DNA of 64,000 nucleotides from Rebecca billardiae RCC1528 (lineage: Eukaryota; Haptophyta), in NCBI GenBank assembly GCA_965240325.2, contig OZ251253.1:496001-560000 (forward strand), in the 5' to 3' direction. The notes beneath the pieces are model-generated. The model made no database searches, was not told the DNA's origin, and worked only from the letters and a program-made list of their open reading frames with translations. The position numbers were made by a program, and so were the translations under genes. Shown one piece after another: positions 1-16,045 of this stretch. The first letter of the stretch is position 1; every line of letters begins with the position of its first letter.

Positions 1-241
1 GTCTGAGTGCGTGCAGTAGGCGAAGCTGGGAGGGGGCAGGCAGGATGGCGGCCGGCGTGGGGGGCGGGGGGGAGCGGGGGGGGTCGGCTGGGCGGGCTGG
101 CGCGCGGCGCCGCCGGGCACGGCTCCCCGCAGCGCTGCCGCGGCGCCCACGCCACGCGCACACGCCCACAGCGCACGGCGCGGCGCGGCCGCCCTTGCGC
201 CGCGCGCACACCGCGCGCGCGCTCGCACGGCGCGCGCTCAC

Positions 242-852
242 GCGGCGTTCGACTCATCTTCGCTGAGCTCGCGCAGCGTGTTCTGCATGAGCGCGATGTA
301 GTCGTCCAGCATCATCTCCTGCCCCTCCAGCTGGCTGATCGCCGCCTTCATCTCGTCGAGCTCGCCCTTGAGCTCGCCCGAGGTGCTGAGCCCCAGCCCC
401 CGAGAGTTCCACTGAATATTGTTCTTCGACTTCTTCTCGATCAGGCCTGCGCGCGCGCGCGGGTGCGCGCAGCCCGATGGGGGGGGAGGGCAGGGGGAGG
501 GCGTGCGAGCACGCGCGGGGGGGGAGAGCGTGCGGGGTGCGTGAGCGGTCATGCGCTCATGCCGCCGGCACCGCGCTGCTGCTGCCGCCACCGCCGCCCA
601 GCCCAGCGGCCGTGCCACCGCGCTGCCATCGTCCCCACACGCGCACTCAGCACGCGCGCTCAGCACACGCACACAGCACACGCACGCAGCGCACGCACAC
701 AGCGCACAGCACACAGCACACAGCATACACGCGCGCGCACGCACACACACACGTGCACACGCGCGCGCCAGCGCACGCACACGCACACACGCACACACAC
801 GCGCGCACACGCACGCACACGCACACACACGCACACGCACACACACGCACAC

Positions 853-894
<42 letters not shown>

Positions 895-1606
895 GCGCGC
901 GCGCACACACACACGCGCACACACGCACACACACACACACACACACACGCGCACACACGCACACACACGCACACGCACACACACACGCGCACACACGCAC
1001 ACACACACACACACACACACGCGCGCACACGCACGCACACACACGCACACGCACACACACACACACACACACACGCGCACACACGCACACACACACACAC
1101 GCACACGCACACACACGCACACACACGCACACGCACACACACACACACACACACACGCGCACACACGCACACACACACACACGCACACGCACACACACGC
1201 ACACGCGCGCGCACACCGATGCCCTCGAGCACGTTGGTGATGTCGTAGATGCGGCGCTTCTGCACGTTGAGCGCGGTGGCCGCGAGGTTGAGGTCGAGCA
1301 CGCCCTCCTCCGCGTTCTGGATCAGCGACACAAACTTCTTCGTCAGCAGCCCCAGCGAGGAGTCGAACCGACACGACGTCATGCCGACCGCGCCGCGCCG
1401 CTTGTGTTCGTCCGTGATCAGCGCGGCCTGCCGAGCCATCGCGGCGATGGCGGCGGCGTTGGACGCGGCGACGGCGGCGGCGGACTGCGTGGCGGGCGCG
1501 GCCGGCGGGCGCACCGCGGCGGCCTTGCGCGAGCCGCCGCCGGGCCCGGCCGACCCCGCAAGAGCGTTCATCGAAGCTGGCGCAGCGGAGGCGCCAGAGC
1601 CGCCCG

Positions 1607-1638
<32 letters not shown>

Positions 1639-1976
1639 TGGGCGTAGTCGGCGCCGGCGTCGTGGGCCGGGGGCGGCCCGTCGGCGCCGGGCTGCTGCCC
1701 CGCCTGCCGCGGGTGCATCGCCGCGAGCGCGCTCCCCTTGTCCGGCGCGATGTTGTTGCGGTTGGCAAAGCCCGCCACGGTCGCGGCGACGCTGCCCGCC
1801 GCGGGCTTCACTCCGGCGAGTCCGGGCGCGGGGCCGGGGTGGTGCGGGGCGTGGTCGGGGGGCGAAGCGTGCGCCGCGAGCGCCGCCCCGCCGTCGGGCG
1901 CGCCGCCGCCGTTGCCCACCTCGTCCGCGCGCGCGCGCTTGTGCGCAGGCTCAGAGCTCTCTGCGCCCCGGTGCAT
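242..1976 (-). CDS. E2F: E2F transcription factor, 3' end cut off by the window edge
   Basis: This is a sequence-specific DNA-binding activator or repressor of S-phase genes, acting in the nucleus, usually with a DP partner. Two exons are visible on the minus strand, 1217-1976 and 242-446. They join across an intron (447-1216) with a GTGTGC donor and a GCAG acceptor. The join restores a continuous winged-helix domain running from [15 protein letters not shown] through the recognition motif [20 protein letters not shown] to NNIQW. A coiled-coil and marked-box start follows, ending [11 protein letters not shown]. The apparent stop at 238-240 is probably not the end: a GTGAGC donor sits just before it, exactly where E2F proteins continue with the marked box, so the gene should run left of position 1. 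The N-terminus is Ala/Gly/Pro-rich with a basic KRARADE patch. The start at 1976 is my choice; an in-frame ATG at 2057 is also possible. It is divergent from MCM3. The family call is firm and the start is uncertain. Confidence 0.9.
645..1216. repeat. (CA)n/(CG)n microsatellite filling the E2F intron
   Basis: This is almost pure alternating purine-pyrimidine sequence (CACACG, CACGCG and plain CA runs) filling most of the 770-bp E2F intron. On the sense (minus) strand it reads GTGTGCG. It opens long false ORFs of His/Thr/Arg or Val/Cys in several frames on both strands. Such tracts are length-unstable and prone to Z-DNA; that is known of the sequence class and was not tested here. Confidence 0.95.
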
Positions 1977-2459
1977 TGTGCCGCGGCCGCTCGGCGCGGC
2001 GCGGGCGCGAGCGGTGGGTTCGTGCGGCTCGGCGTGGCCGGACGCGGGCTCGGGCATGCACCGACGGCCCAGCCCGCCGTGTGCAGCGCGCCGCCTCCGC
2101 GGCTCTCTCGGCCGCCGCGCGCGCGCTGTTGCGAGCCTACGCACTGCCCACCGCCCTGCCCTGCCTGGCGCGGGCGCGGGAAAGAGTTGCGCGAGCGCGC
2201 GGCTCGACGCTTTGTTGGGCGCGAACGCGCGTGGCGCCAAGCGGGAGGTACCCCGCCCGGACTGTCCGGGACGCGCGCCGCCGTACGAGCGGGCGTCAGT
2301 TGGCGCCGGCTCAGCCGCTGGGCCGTGTGCGTGCAAGGAGCCTCGTCGCGGGCCCAGCGCGTTCGCGCGCGCATACATACGCGACGGGCGAGGGGCGCGG
2401 GAAGCCGAGTGGCCGCGGCGCGCATTGCACTCGCACGCGAGAGCGCGCACGCAGCCGAG
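1977..2459. promoter_or_regulatory. Shared E2F/MCM3 divergent upstream region with E2F-like sites
   Basis: This gap of about 480 bp separates the E2F start from the MCM3 start. It holds four matches to E2F-type sites: GCGCGGGAAA at 2174-2183 (reverse complement TTTCCCGCGC), GGCGCCAA at 2233-2240, TTGGCGCC at 2300-2307, and GCGCGGGAA at 2395-2403. No convincing TATA box is seen. MCM genes are classic E2F targets, so the layout suggests joint S-phase control of both genes and possible autoregulation of E2F. The sites are short and the region is GC-rich, so some matches may be chance. Confidence 0.55.
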
Positions 2460-6934
<4,475 letters not shown>

Positions 6935-7819
6935 ATGACTCCGACCATCTCCTCCCCCGCGGCGCACGCGTGGCACCTGCCGCACGTGCACCTGCCGCAC
7001 GTGCCGCACCTGCCGCACGTGCGGCCCCACCGCCGGGCGCCGCCGAGCGCCCCTTACGACCGCTACGCCGCGCACCGCCAGGGCCTCGACGTGCGCGACA
7101 GCCTGCTGCCGGGCGCGGAGCTCGGCCTGTTTGCGATGCGCGCGTTCGAGCGCGGCCGGACGATTACAACGTACCACGGGCGCGTGCTGCACCTGAAGGA
7201 GGTGCTGCGCCTCAGCGCGGCGGAGCGCGAGGCCGTGATGTCCGGCTTCGGCATGGACACCTACGTCGACGCCGGCCGCGACATGAACGTCCTCGCGCGG
7301 TACGTGAACGACCCGTTCGAGCCGCACGCCGTGAACGCCGAGTTCGTGCGCGTGCTGCCGGAGCACCGCGCGCTGCTCGTCGCGACGCGGGACATCGAGC
7401 CCGGCGAGGAGATCTACGCGAGCTCGTCCACCGCCCACCGCCTCTTCCGCCTGCCGCCGTCGGCGCCCACGCCGCCGTCGACGCCAGTGCACCACGTGTG
7501 CGGCGTCGCGGACGGCGTGGGGGACGACAGCAGCCACGGGCGCGTGCACCTGCGCCCGCCCGCCTCGCCGAGCGGGCTGACGAGCCCCGCCTCGCTGCAG
7601 GCGTGGATGCTCGCCGACGACGCCGACACGCCCCTCGCGCAGCAGCGCCGGCGCAGCTCGCACGATGCCAGCGCCCATGGCTCAGACGGGAGCGAGGCCG
7701 ACAGCATGAGCCTCGACAGCGAGCGGGGCTGTGGCACCGACGCGCACTGGCGCGGCGTCCACGAGCCGGGGCTGGCGACGGCGGCGCTGCCGGGCACGCC
7801 GAGCAACCTGGCGCAGTAG
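6935..7819 (+). CDS. SET-domain protein, probable lysine methyltransferase-like
   Basis: This single-exon gene encodes 294 residues. Residues 1-35 carry a short repeat of HLPHV units. A SET-type core follows. GLFAMRAFERGRTITTYHGR matches the G-x-G-L-F-A and Y-x-G strands. LARYVNDPFEPHAVNAEFV stands at the usual RFINHSCxPN site, and ALLVATRDIEPGEEIY matches the A-x-R-D-I-x-x-G-E-E strand. SET proteins transfer methyl groups from S-adenosylmethionine to lysine. Here the catalytic NHSC motif is replaced by VNDPF and no cysteine-rich post-SET is seen, so activity or substrate may differ from histone enzymes. The C-terminal 130 residues are Ser/Pro/Asp-rich and look disordered. The fold call is good; the function is uncertain. 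Confidence 0.78.
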   Translation: MTPTISSPAAHAWHLPHVHLPHVPHLPHVRPHRRAPPSAPYDRYAAHRQGLDVRDSLLPGAELGLFAMRAFERGRTITTYHGRVLHLKEVLRLSAAEREAVMSGFGMDTYVDAGRDMNVLARYVNDPFEPHAVNAEFVRVLPEHRALLVATRDIEPGEEIYASSSTAHRLFRLPPSAPTPPSTPVHHVCGVADGVGDDSSHGRVHLRPPASPSGLTSPASLQAWMLADDADTPLAQQRRRSSHDASAHGSDGSEADSMSLDSERGCGTDAHWRGVHEPGLATAALPGTPSNLAQ

Positions 7820-7970
7820 CAGCGCGCGGCCCGTGCCCCAAGGTGCGGCGAAAAAATGAACCTCCGACGACGCGAAAATCGCGCGCCTAGAAATTCCTCA
7901 TCACCAGCTGAGAAATGAGAAATCAGAAATCCGCCTCGTCATCGTCCGCGGGCACTCGCGCGCCGCCGCG

Positions 7971-10575
7971 ATGAGGGCCAGCATGATGGCCGCTGCCGAT
8001 GGCGCCGCGGGGCTCTCGCCGCGGCAGCGCCGCGAGCACGCGCTCTTCGCCGGGACGCTCGCGTACACGACGATGCTGCTTGTGCTCGACCCCCACCCCG
8101 CGCCCGTCGACGCGCCCGCGTGGCTGGCAGCCGGTGCGCTCACCCTGCGCGCGCTGCATGCGACGCCCGCCGCCGGCACGTTCGTGGACGCGGACACGCC
8201 GGACGGCGCGGCGCACGCGCGCGCGCGCGTGCTCGCGAGCCATCTCGTCGCCGTCGCGGCCGCCACCACCGTGCTCAGCGCGCTGCTTCTCGGCCTGCTC
8301 GCCGCGCGCGAGAGCGGCGCGCGCGAGGGCGCATCAGCATGGCTGCCCCACCGCCGCTCGCTGGCGCTGCTGCTGCTCGCAGCCACGGTCGAGTGCCGCG
8401 CGGGCGCGGCGGTCGCGTCGGCGTCGGCGGCAGAGGCGCTGCACGCCTCGCCGGCTGCACGCGCCGCGCAGCTCGCCGCGCTCCTCCTCGCCCTCCTCGC
8501 GCGCGGCGCGGCCGCCGCCGTCGCGCCGCGTGCGCCGGTCTGGCCCGCCGGCGCGGCGCTCGCGGCGCTGTGGTGGGTGAGCGGGGTGGGCTGCGCGCTG
8601 CTCGGCGGGCTGCTGGCGCTTCGCGCGCTCGAGCTGTGGGCGCACCGCGCCGTGCCACGCCGGCGCACGCCCGGCGGGGGCCGAGCCGCCGCCGCGCCGC
8701 TCGCCGCCGCCACGGACGGCGCCGCCGCCGCCACCTCTGCCAAGGGCGACGGCGCGGGCGGGGGCGGGGCGGCGGCGGGCGGCGCATCGGCAGCGCCGCC
8801 GCCAGCGTCGAGCGCCGCGAGGCGCGAGCGCGACGAGGCCTCGTGCGCGGAGGGCACCGAGCCCGACCGCGCCGCACCGGACTTTGCACCGGACTTTGCG
8901 CCGGGCGCGAGGGCTGAGGGCAGGACTGCGCAGCAGGACTCTCCCGGCCCGCACGACCGCCTCCACCGGACTCCCCAGTCCGGCGGCGGCGACGGCGGCG
9001 GTGGGGCGTCCGGTGTGGCGGGCGTGGGCGCGGCCGGCGGCGCGACGCCGCCGCGGGCGGGCGAGCAGCGCGAGGGCGGCGCTGGGCAGCAGGGCGCGGG
9101 CGCGGGCGCGCGCGAACGCGCGCCGCGCGACGCGCCGCCATCGCCCGCGCCCGCGGCGCGCGCCGCGCTCGCCACGCCCTCGCCCTTCTCGAGCCTGGCC
9201 GCGGCGCGGCGGCCGCGCGCGCGGGGCGGCGGGCGGGGCGGCCGCGCGGGCGCGGACGAGGACGAGCGCCATTCGCTCCTCAGTCCGGGGCCCGGACCGG
9301 ACGCAGGAGCGCCGGACTGGCGGCCGGAGTTGGCGGCGCCACTTGCCGGCGCGCCGGGCGCGGCGACGCCCGCCGCGTGGGCGGAGGGCGGCGCGGCGCG
9401 CCCGCTCGGCGGGGCCGGCGCACGCACCGCCGCCACCGTCGCGGCCGTGGCGGACGTGGGCTCGGCGGTCGACGCCGCAGCGGGCGCCTCCGCCGCCCTA
9501 AGCCCGAGTCCTCGCACCTCGGCCGCGCTCGCGACGCGCGCGGCCGCGCGGCGCTCGGCGGAGCAGCGCGCGCTCTCGCGGCCGCTGCTGCGCGGCAGGA
9601 GCCACGCCGAGCTGGCGCACAGCCTCGTGGGACTAGCGACCCTCGCCGCCCTCGGCGCGTGCTCCCTGAGCCTCCTCCACGCCGCCAGATTCAATCTCGG
9701 CGCGGCGGCGCGCGCGCACGCCGCGCCGGCGTGCCTGCTCGGCGCGGCCGCGCTCGCGCTGAGCGCGCGGCGCGTGCTTCGGGCGGAGGCGCTGCAGCGC
9801 GGGCCGGCGCCGCCGATCGGCCGCGCGATGCAGGACGCCGCGGTCGCGCTCGCGGCCGCCGCGGTCCTCGCCCTGCTGGCGCTCGGCTTTGCGGCCGACA
9901 GCGCGCGTGCGCTCGCAGCGCCGTCGCCACTGCCGGCGGTGGCCGCCGCCGCCGCCGCCGCCTCGAGCAGTGTGGCCGGCGCCGCGCGCCGCGCGCCCGT
10001 GCCGTGCGAGCGGTGCGCCGCGCTGGCGAGCCTGCTCGTCGCCGCGCCGCTCGCGCTCGCGCTCGCCGCCGGCTCGCTCCTCGTCGCCGGCTGCTCGCTC
10101 CTCGTCGCCGCGTCCGTGCGCGCGCCGCGCAACGCGAGCGCCGCGGCCGCCGCCGCCGCCGCCGCCGCCGGCAGCTTCGGCGAACCGTCCGCGCTGGCGC
10201 GCGTGGTCGTCGCTGGGACGCTCGCCGACGGTCGGAGCGCGGCGGATGGCGGCGTGGCCGGGGGCCAGCGCGACGAGTCGGCCGTCGCCGCGCCCGCCAA
10301 CCCCGCCGCCGCGGCCGCGGCCGCGGGCGACGCGGCGGTGACGGCGCGCGCCGCGCTGCACCAGGGTTGGGGCGCGCTGGTGGCGGTTTCTCTGCCCGCG
10401 CTGTGCGCGACGGCCGCGCTGCGCGGCGCGAGCGCGAGCGCGGGCGGCGCGGAGGGCCTCGTCGCGGCGGCGGCGCCGACGGGCGGGCGGCACGTGCCGG
10501 CGGGGCATGCCGCCGCCGCCGCCGCCACCGCGGCGGCGCGTGCGCGTGCGCAGGCCGCGGCGGCGGCGGCGCCGA

Positions 10576-10607
<32 letters not shown>

Positions 10608-11093
10608 AGCGGTGCGCTCGTCGTCTGCGCCGTCGCCCTTAGCCTCTTCCTCTGCGTGGGGGTGCTGTCGCTGGCCGGACTGCCGCACCCGGACGGCACG
10701 CCCGCGCCGCTCCGCCCGGGCCCGGCGCGGCTGATGCGCGCGCGGCGCGCGGCGCTGCGCGTGCTACTCAGCTGCGCTGCCGCGGCGCAGCTGGGCGGCG
10801 CGTGCTGGCTCGGCGCTGAGGCGGCGGCGCAGCTCGCGGCCGGCGCCGCGCCCCAGCCGGCGGCGCCGGCGCCGAGCATGGCGGCGGGAGGCGGTGGTGG
10901 CGGCGGTGTGAGCCACGCGCTCGTCGCCCTGCCGCTCGAGCTGGCGTGCGCCGCCCTCGGCCTGCTGCTGCTGCACGCGGCGGGGCGCGCGCACGCGGAG
11001 GAGCAGGCGCAGCGCCGCGCATCTGAGTCGTCGGCTGCCGCCTTCTTCGCGGCCGGCGCGGCGGAGGCGGGGGCGGCGGTGAGCTCGCCCTAG
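7971..11093 (+). CDS. Large multi-pass membrane protein of unknown function
   Basis: I recognise no family. The single-exon frame encodes 1040 residues. Hydrophobic segments cluster in two blocks. The first is residues about 20-225, with stretches such as LVAVAAATTVLSALLLGLLA and ALWWVSGVGCALLGGLLAL. The second is residues about 545-1015, with stretches such as LVVCAVALSLFLCVGVLSLA. I count roughly twelve to fourteen possible transmembrane helices. Between the blocks lie about 300 residues of Gly/Ala/Pro/Arg-rich, probably disordered sequence. Both blocks end in a long paired hydrophobic stretch followed by a basic or acidic tail, which hints at an internal duplication. A long antisense frame (7901-10879) is a shadow without hydrophobic patterning. 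The start could also be the ATG at 7983. Real coding is likely, but the boundaries and the absence of introns are less certain. Confidence 0.62.
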
Positions 11094-11330
11094 CCAGCAG
11101 CAGCGCTGCCGGCGTGGCCGTGCACGGGCGGGCGCGCGCCTCAGCAGTGTCTGCGGATGGGCCGCGATGGCGGCCGTGGGTCTCATCCCTGATAGTGATG
11201 AGCATCACGCGGCGCATCAGAAGTCGTCCGACTGATCGCGACGATGGCGATGACCCTATAGTCCGTCGTACGTGATATGAGACGACCCGCGCGTGCGGCC
11301 GTGCCGGTGCGCGAGTCCTAGCCGCCGCGA

Positions 11331-13762
<2,432 letters not shown>

Positions 13763-14524
13763 TCACAGTTCACACGCAGGCTGCGGGTGGCCAGTGGCAG
13801 CCGCCCATGCCTCCGCTCTGGTGTGGAGTCCGACTGGCGCCGAGAAGTAGAGCAGCGTGTCAAAGGCAGGATGCTCAGCAAGTAGCTCGCCTGAGAAGAC
13901 CGTGCGGCAGTGCTGCCCGGCCCGTTCCATGTGCGCAGCGATGTGCACTGACGCCGCCACGCCCGTTGCGTCCGAATCCTTGCCGACGCTCCCGCGGTCA
14001 GTGCCTGCTGCCTCTGTGCCACGCTCGTCGTGATTGTACCGATTGGCAAGTGCCACCACGCTGCCATCGGCACGGCAGGAGAGAATCACGGACGGGTTGG
14101 AGTAAGCATCTCCTCCCTGCACCTCTGGCGCACGTGCAGCTTCACGCGTGAACGCGGGAGGAGTGCCCGGGCCGAGGTCCTCATCCACTGCTTCAAGTGC
14201 CACGGTGACGGTGGGCCCGCGACGTGTGTGCAGGACCGTCACAGAGGCGCCGTCAGCTGCGACCTGCGTCGTACTCGTGCCCGAGCAGCCCGCGCCAGGC
14301 TCAGCGATATCCCTGTTGGGGGCCGGGGTGGTGAGTGTCGCTGCATCGCGGCCGCTCGTGCTGGGCAGACCTTGCGCTGCCATCGCGACCATGGCCTGGC
14401 CCGAGCGAGCAAACGTCATCGACGAAGCGGTTTTGAGCCCGATTGGTGACCCTGACCCGCCCGATCCAAATCGGCCTCCGTGGGGGGCCGCCCGGACAGC
14501 CCATCCCGAAGTTGGCACGATCAC
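13763..14524 (-). CDS. Hypothetical protein, 253 residues
   Basis: This is the longest frame in the segment, and its composition is less skewed than the usual shadows. It contains beta-like runs such as GASVTVLHTRRGPTVTVALE and SVILSCRADGSVVALANRYN. I recognise no domain. It would be divergent from the SAR1-like gene, with only about 70 bp between the two starts, so a shared promoter would be very short or one start is wrong. Overlapping plus-strand frames are shorter and show nothing better. It could be an incomplete multi-exon gene. Confidence 0.4.
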   Translation of the reverse strand: MIVPTSGWAVRAAPHGGRFGSGGSGSPIGLKTASSMTFARSGQAMVAMAAQGLPSTSGRDAATLTTPAPNRDIAEPGAGCSGTSTTQVAADGASVTVLHTRRGPTVTVALEAVDEDLGPGTPPAFTREAARAPEVQGGDAYSNPSVILSCRADGSVVALANRYNHDERGTEAAGTDRGSVGKDSDATGVAASVHIAAHMERAGQHCRTVFSGELLAEHPAFDTLLYFSAPVGLHTRAEAWAAATGHPQPACEL

Positions 14525-14594
14525 GATGGCGGCGTGTTGCTGCTAGCGCACAGCTTTTTTGCGCGCGCGAGCGTAGGCGCTTTTCGGCTGCGGC

Positions 14595-15458
14595 ATGCTG
14601 CAGGCGCTCGTCGACGCCCTGCGCGGGTTGCTGGCGCTTTTCGGCCTCGTGCAGGAGAAGCGCACGCTCATCATCGTCGGTGCGTGCCGCATGCTGAGGC
14701 GCCTGCCGCAAGCGTGACCGCACGCTGACAAGCCGCTCGCGTCCCGCGCGCGCACGCGGGCGCGCGCGCGCGCGCGGCACACAGGCCTCGACAACGCGGG
14801 CAAGACGACGCTGCTGCACAAGCTGCGGTACGGCCAGCTCAGGTCGTTCGTACCGACCCAGCGCCCCTCGTGCGAGGAGCTCGCCATCGGCAACGTCACT
14901 CTGCAGGCGTGGGACCTGGGAGGTCACCAGGCGGTTCGGGAGCTATGGAAATCCTACGAGCTCGCGGCGGATGCGATCGCGTTCGTGGTGGACTCGGCGG
15001 ACGCGGAGCGCCTCGGCGAGGCCGCGGACGAGCTGGCGCAGACGGCGAGGCTCACCGCGGCCAGTGCCGTGCCCATCGCCGTCCTCGCCAACAAGCGCGA
15101 CCGCAGGGGCGTGCGGCCGCTGCCCGAGATTGAATCTCGGCTCCGCCTGGCGCAGCTCAATGGCGAGCCCGAGGAGGAGGTGGCGGCGGCGGCGGCTGGG
15201 CCGGGGCAGCCAGGCGGGGCAGCATCGGGCGCGGCAGGGCACCCCGCGCCGACCGGCGAGGACAGCGACTCGGCTGGAGACGGCTCGCCCGGCGGCGGCG
15301 GCGCTGCCTTTGATGGCACCGCTGCTGACGAGGACACGCAGCCCGGCCGCACGATGGAGCAGCAGCAGCATAGGCGCGTGCGGCTCTTCCCGTGCTCGCT
15401 TGTCAGTGGCACCGGGTACATCGAGGCGCTCGAGTGGCTCGTCACGGCCGAACATTAG
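14595..15458 (+). CDS. SAR1: SAR1-type small GTPase with a low-complexity insertion
   Basis: SAR1 starts COPII coat assembly at endoplasmic reticulum exit sites. Two exons, 14595-14679 and 14785-15458, join in phase (85 + 674 nt; 252 residues). An N-terminal amphipathic segment LQALVDALRGLLALFGL is followed by the P-loop GLDNAGKTT, a switch I region carrying RPSCEEL (compare HPTSEEL of SAR1), switch II DLGGH, and guanine-binding NKRD. The C-terminus FPCSLVSGTGYIEALEWL matches the SAR1 end. The protein is about 60 residues longer than usual SAR1 because of a Gly/Ala/Asp/Glu-rich insertion near residues 150-215, between the NKxD motif and the last strand. DLGGH and the EEL switch favour SAR1 over ARF. 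It might be a divergent paralogue and not the main SAR1. The coding sequence contains the 17-bp palindrome CCGAGATTGAATCTCGG at 15124-15140. Confidence 0.85.
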
Positions 15459-16045
15459 CAGCAGGGGTCATCCGATCCCCACGCTCGTCTGCTGAAGCTA
15501 CGACCGCGGACTCCGCGCTGCCGAACTGCTCGTCCGCACTGGCTTACGGCCGCAGGCTGCGGCCTGCGGTGACCTGCTACTGGATATTATATATATGCCC
15601 ACGTACTACGGCGCGACGACAATGGCATGCCGCACTTCGGGTGCCCGCGGAAGCGACGACATGCGCGGTGCTGCCAGTCCGACGCCGCGCGCGGCCGTGT
15701 CACTGCATCGTAACCGCGGGTCCCGGCCTGAAATCTGAATCGCATTGCAATAGGAGCTGCATGACGAAGCAGAATCGAATTACCGCCGACCGTGCTCGGT
15801 GCTGCTCGGCTGTAGTAGTGGCCGCGTGACTGCTCTCTACTTATATTGTTGCAGAGTCATCATCATCATCGAAGACGAACTTATATAGAAGCCGCCTAAT
15901 GCTGGCTGCTGCTTAGCTGGCCGAGTTTATACATCGGCAGGGCGGCTCCGAGGCGCGGCCGCCAGGCGCCACGGGGCGGGCCGCTGGCGTGCGCGGGCTG
16001 ACGCGGGCCGGGGCGCGGCCCGCGCCCGCCGGGGCTGCCCGGGCC
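15459..16045. other. Convergent 3' intergenic region
   Basis: This lies between the SAR1-like gene and the 3' end of the minus-strand membrane-protein gene. No gene is supported. A GC-rich inverted repeat (CCGCAGG ... CCTGCGG, about 15549-15568) lies about 90 bp past the SAR1 stop and may fold in the 3' untranslated RNA. A short CATCATCATC run is present near 15859. Confidence 0.45.

Noticed and set aside
238-240. TGA after DESNAA as the true end of E2F
   Set aside because: A GTGAGC splice donor overlaps it and the protein stops at a point inside the conserved coiled-coil/marked-box region, so the gene most likely continues beyond the window.
7901-10879. 992-codon minus-strand ORF opposite the membrane protein
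   Set aside because: It is Ala/Ser/Arg/Pro low complexity without hydrophobic or domain pattern. The plus frame has organised hydrophobic segments, so this is a shadow of high GC.
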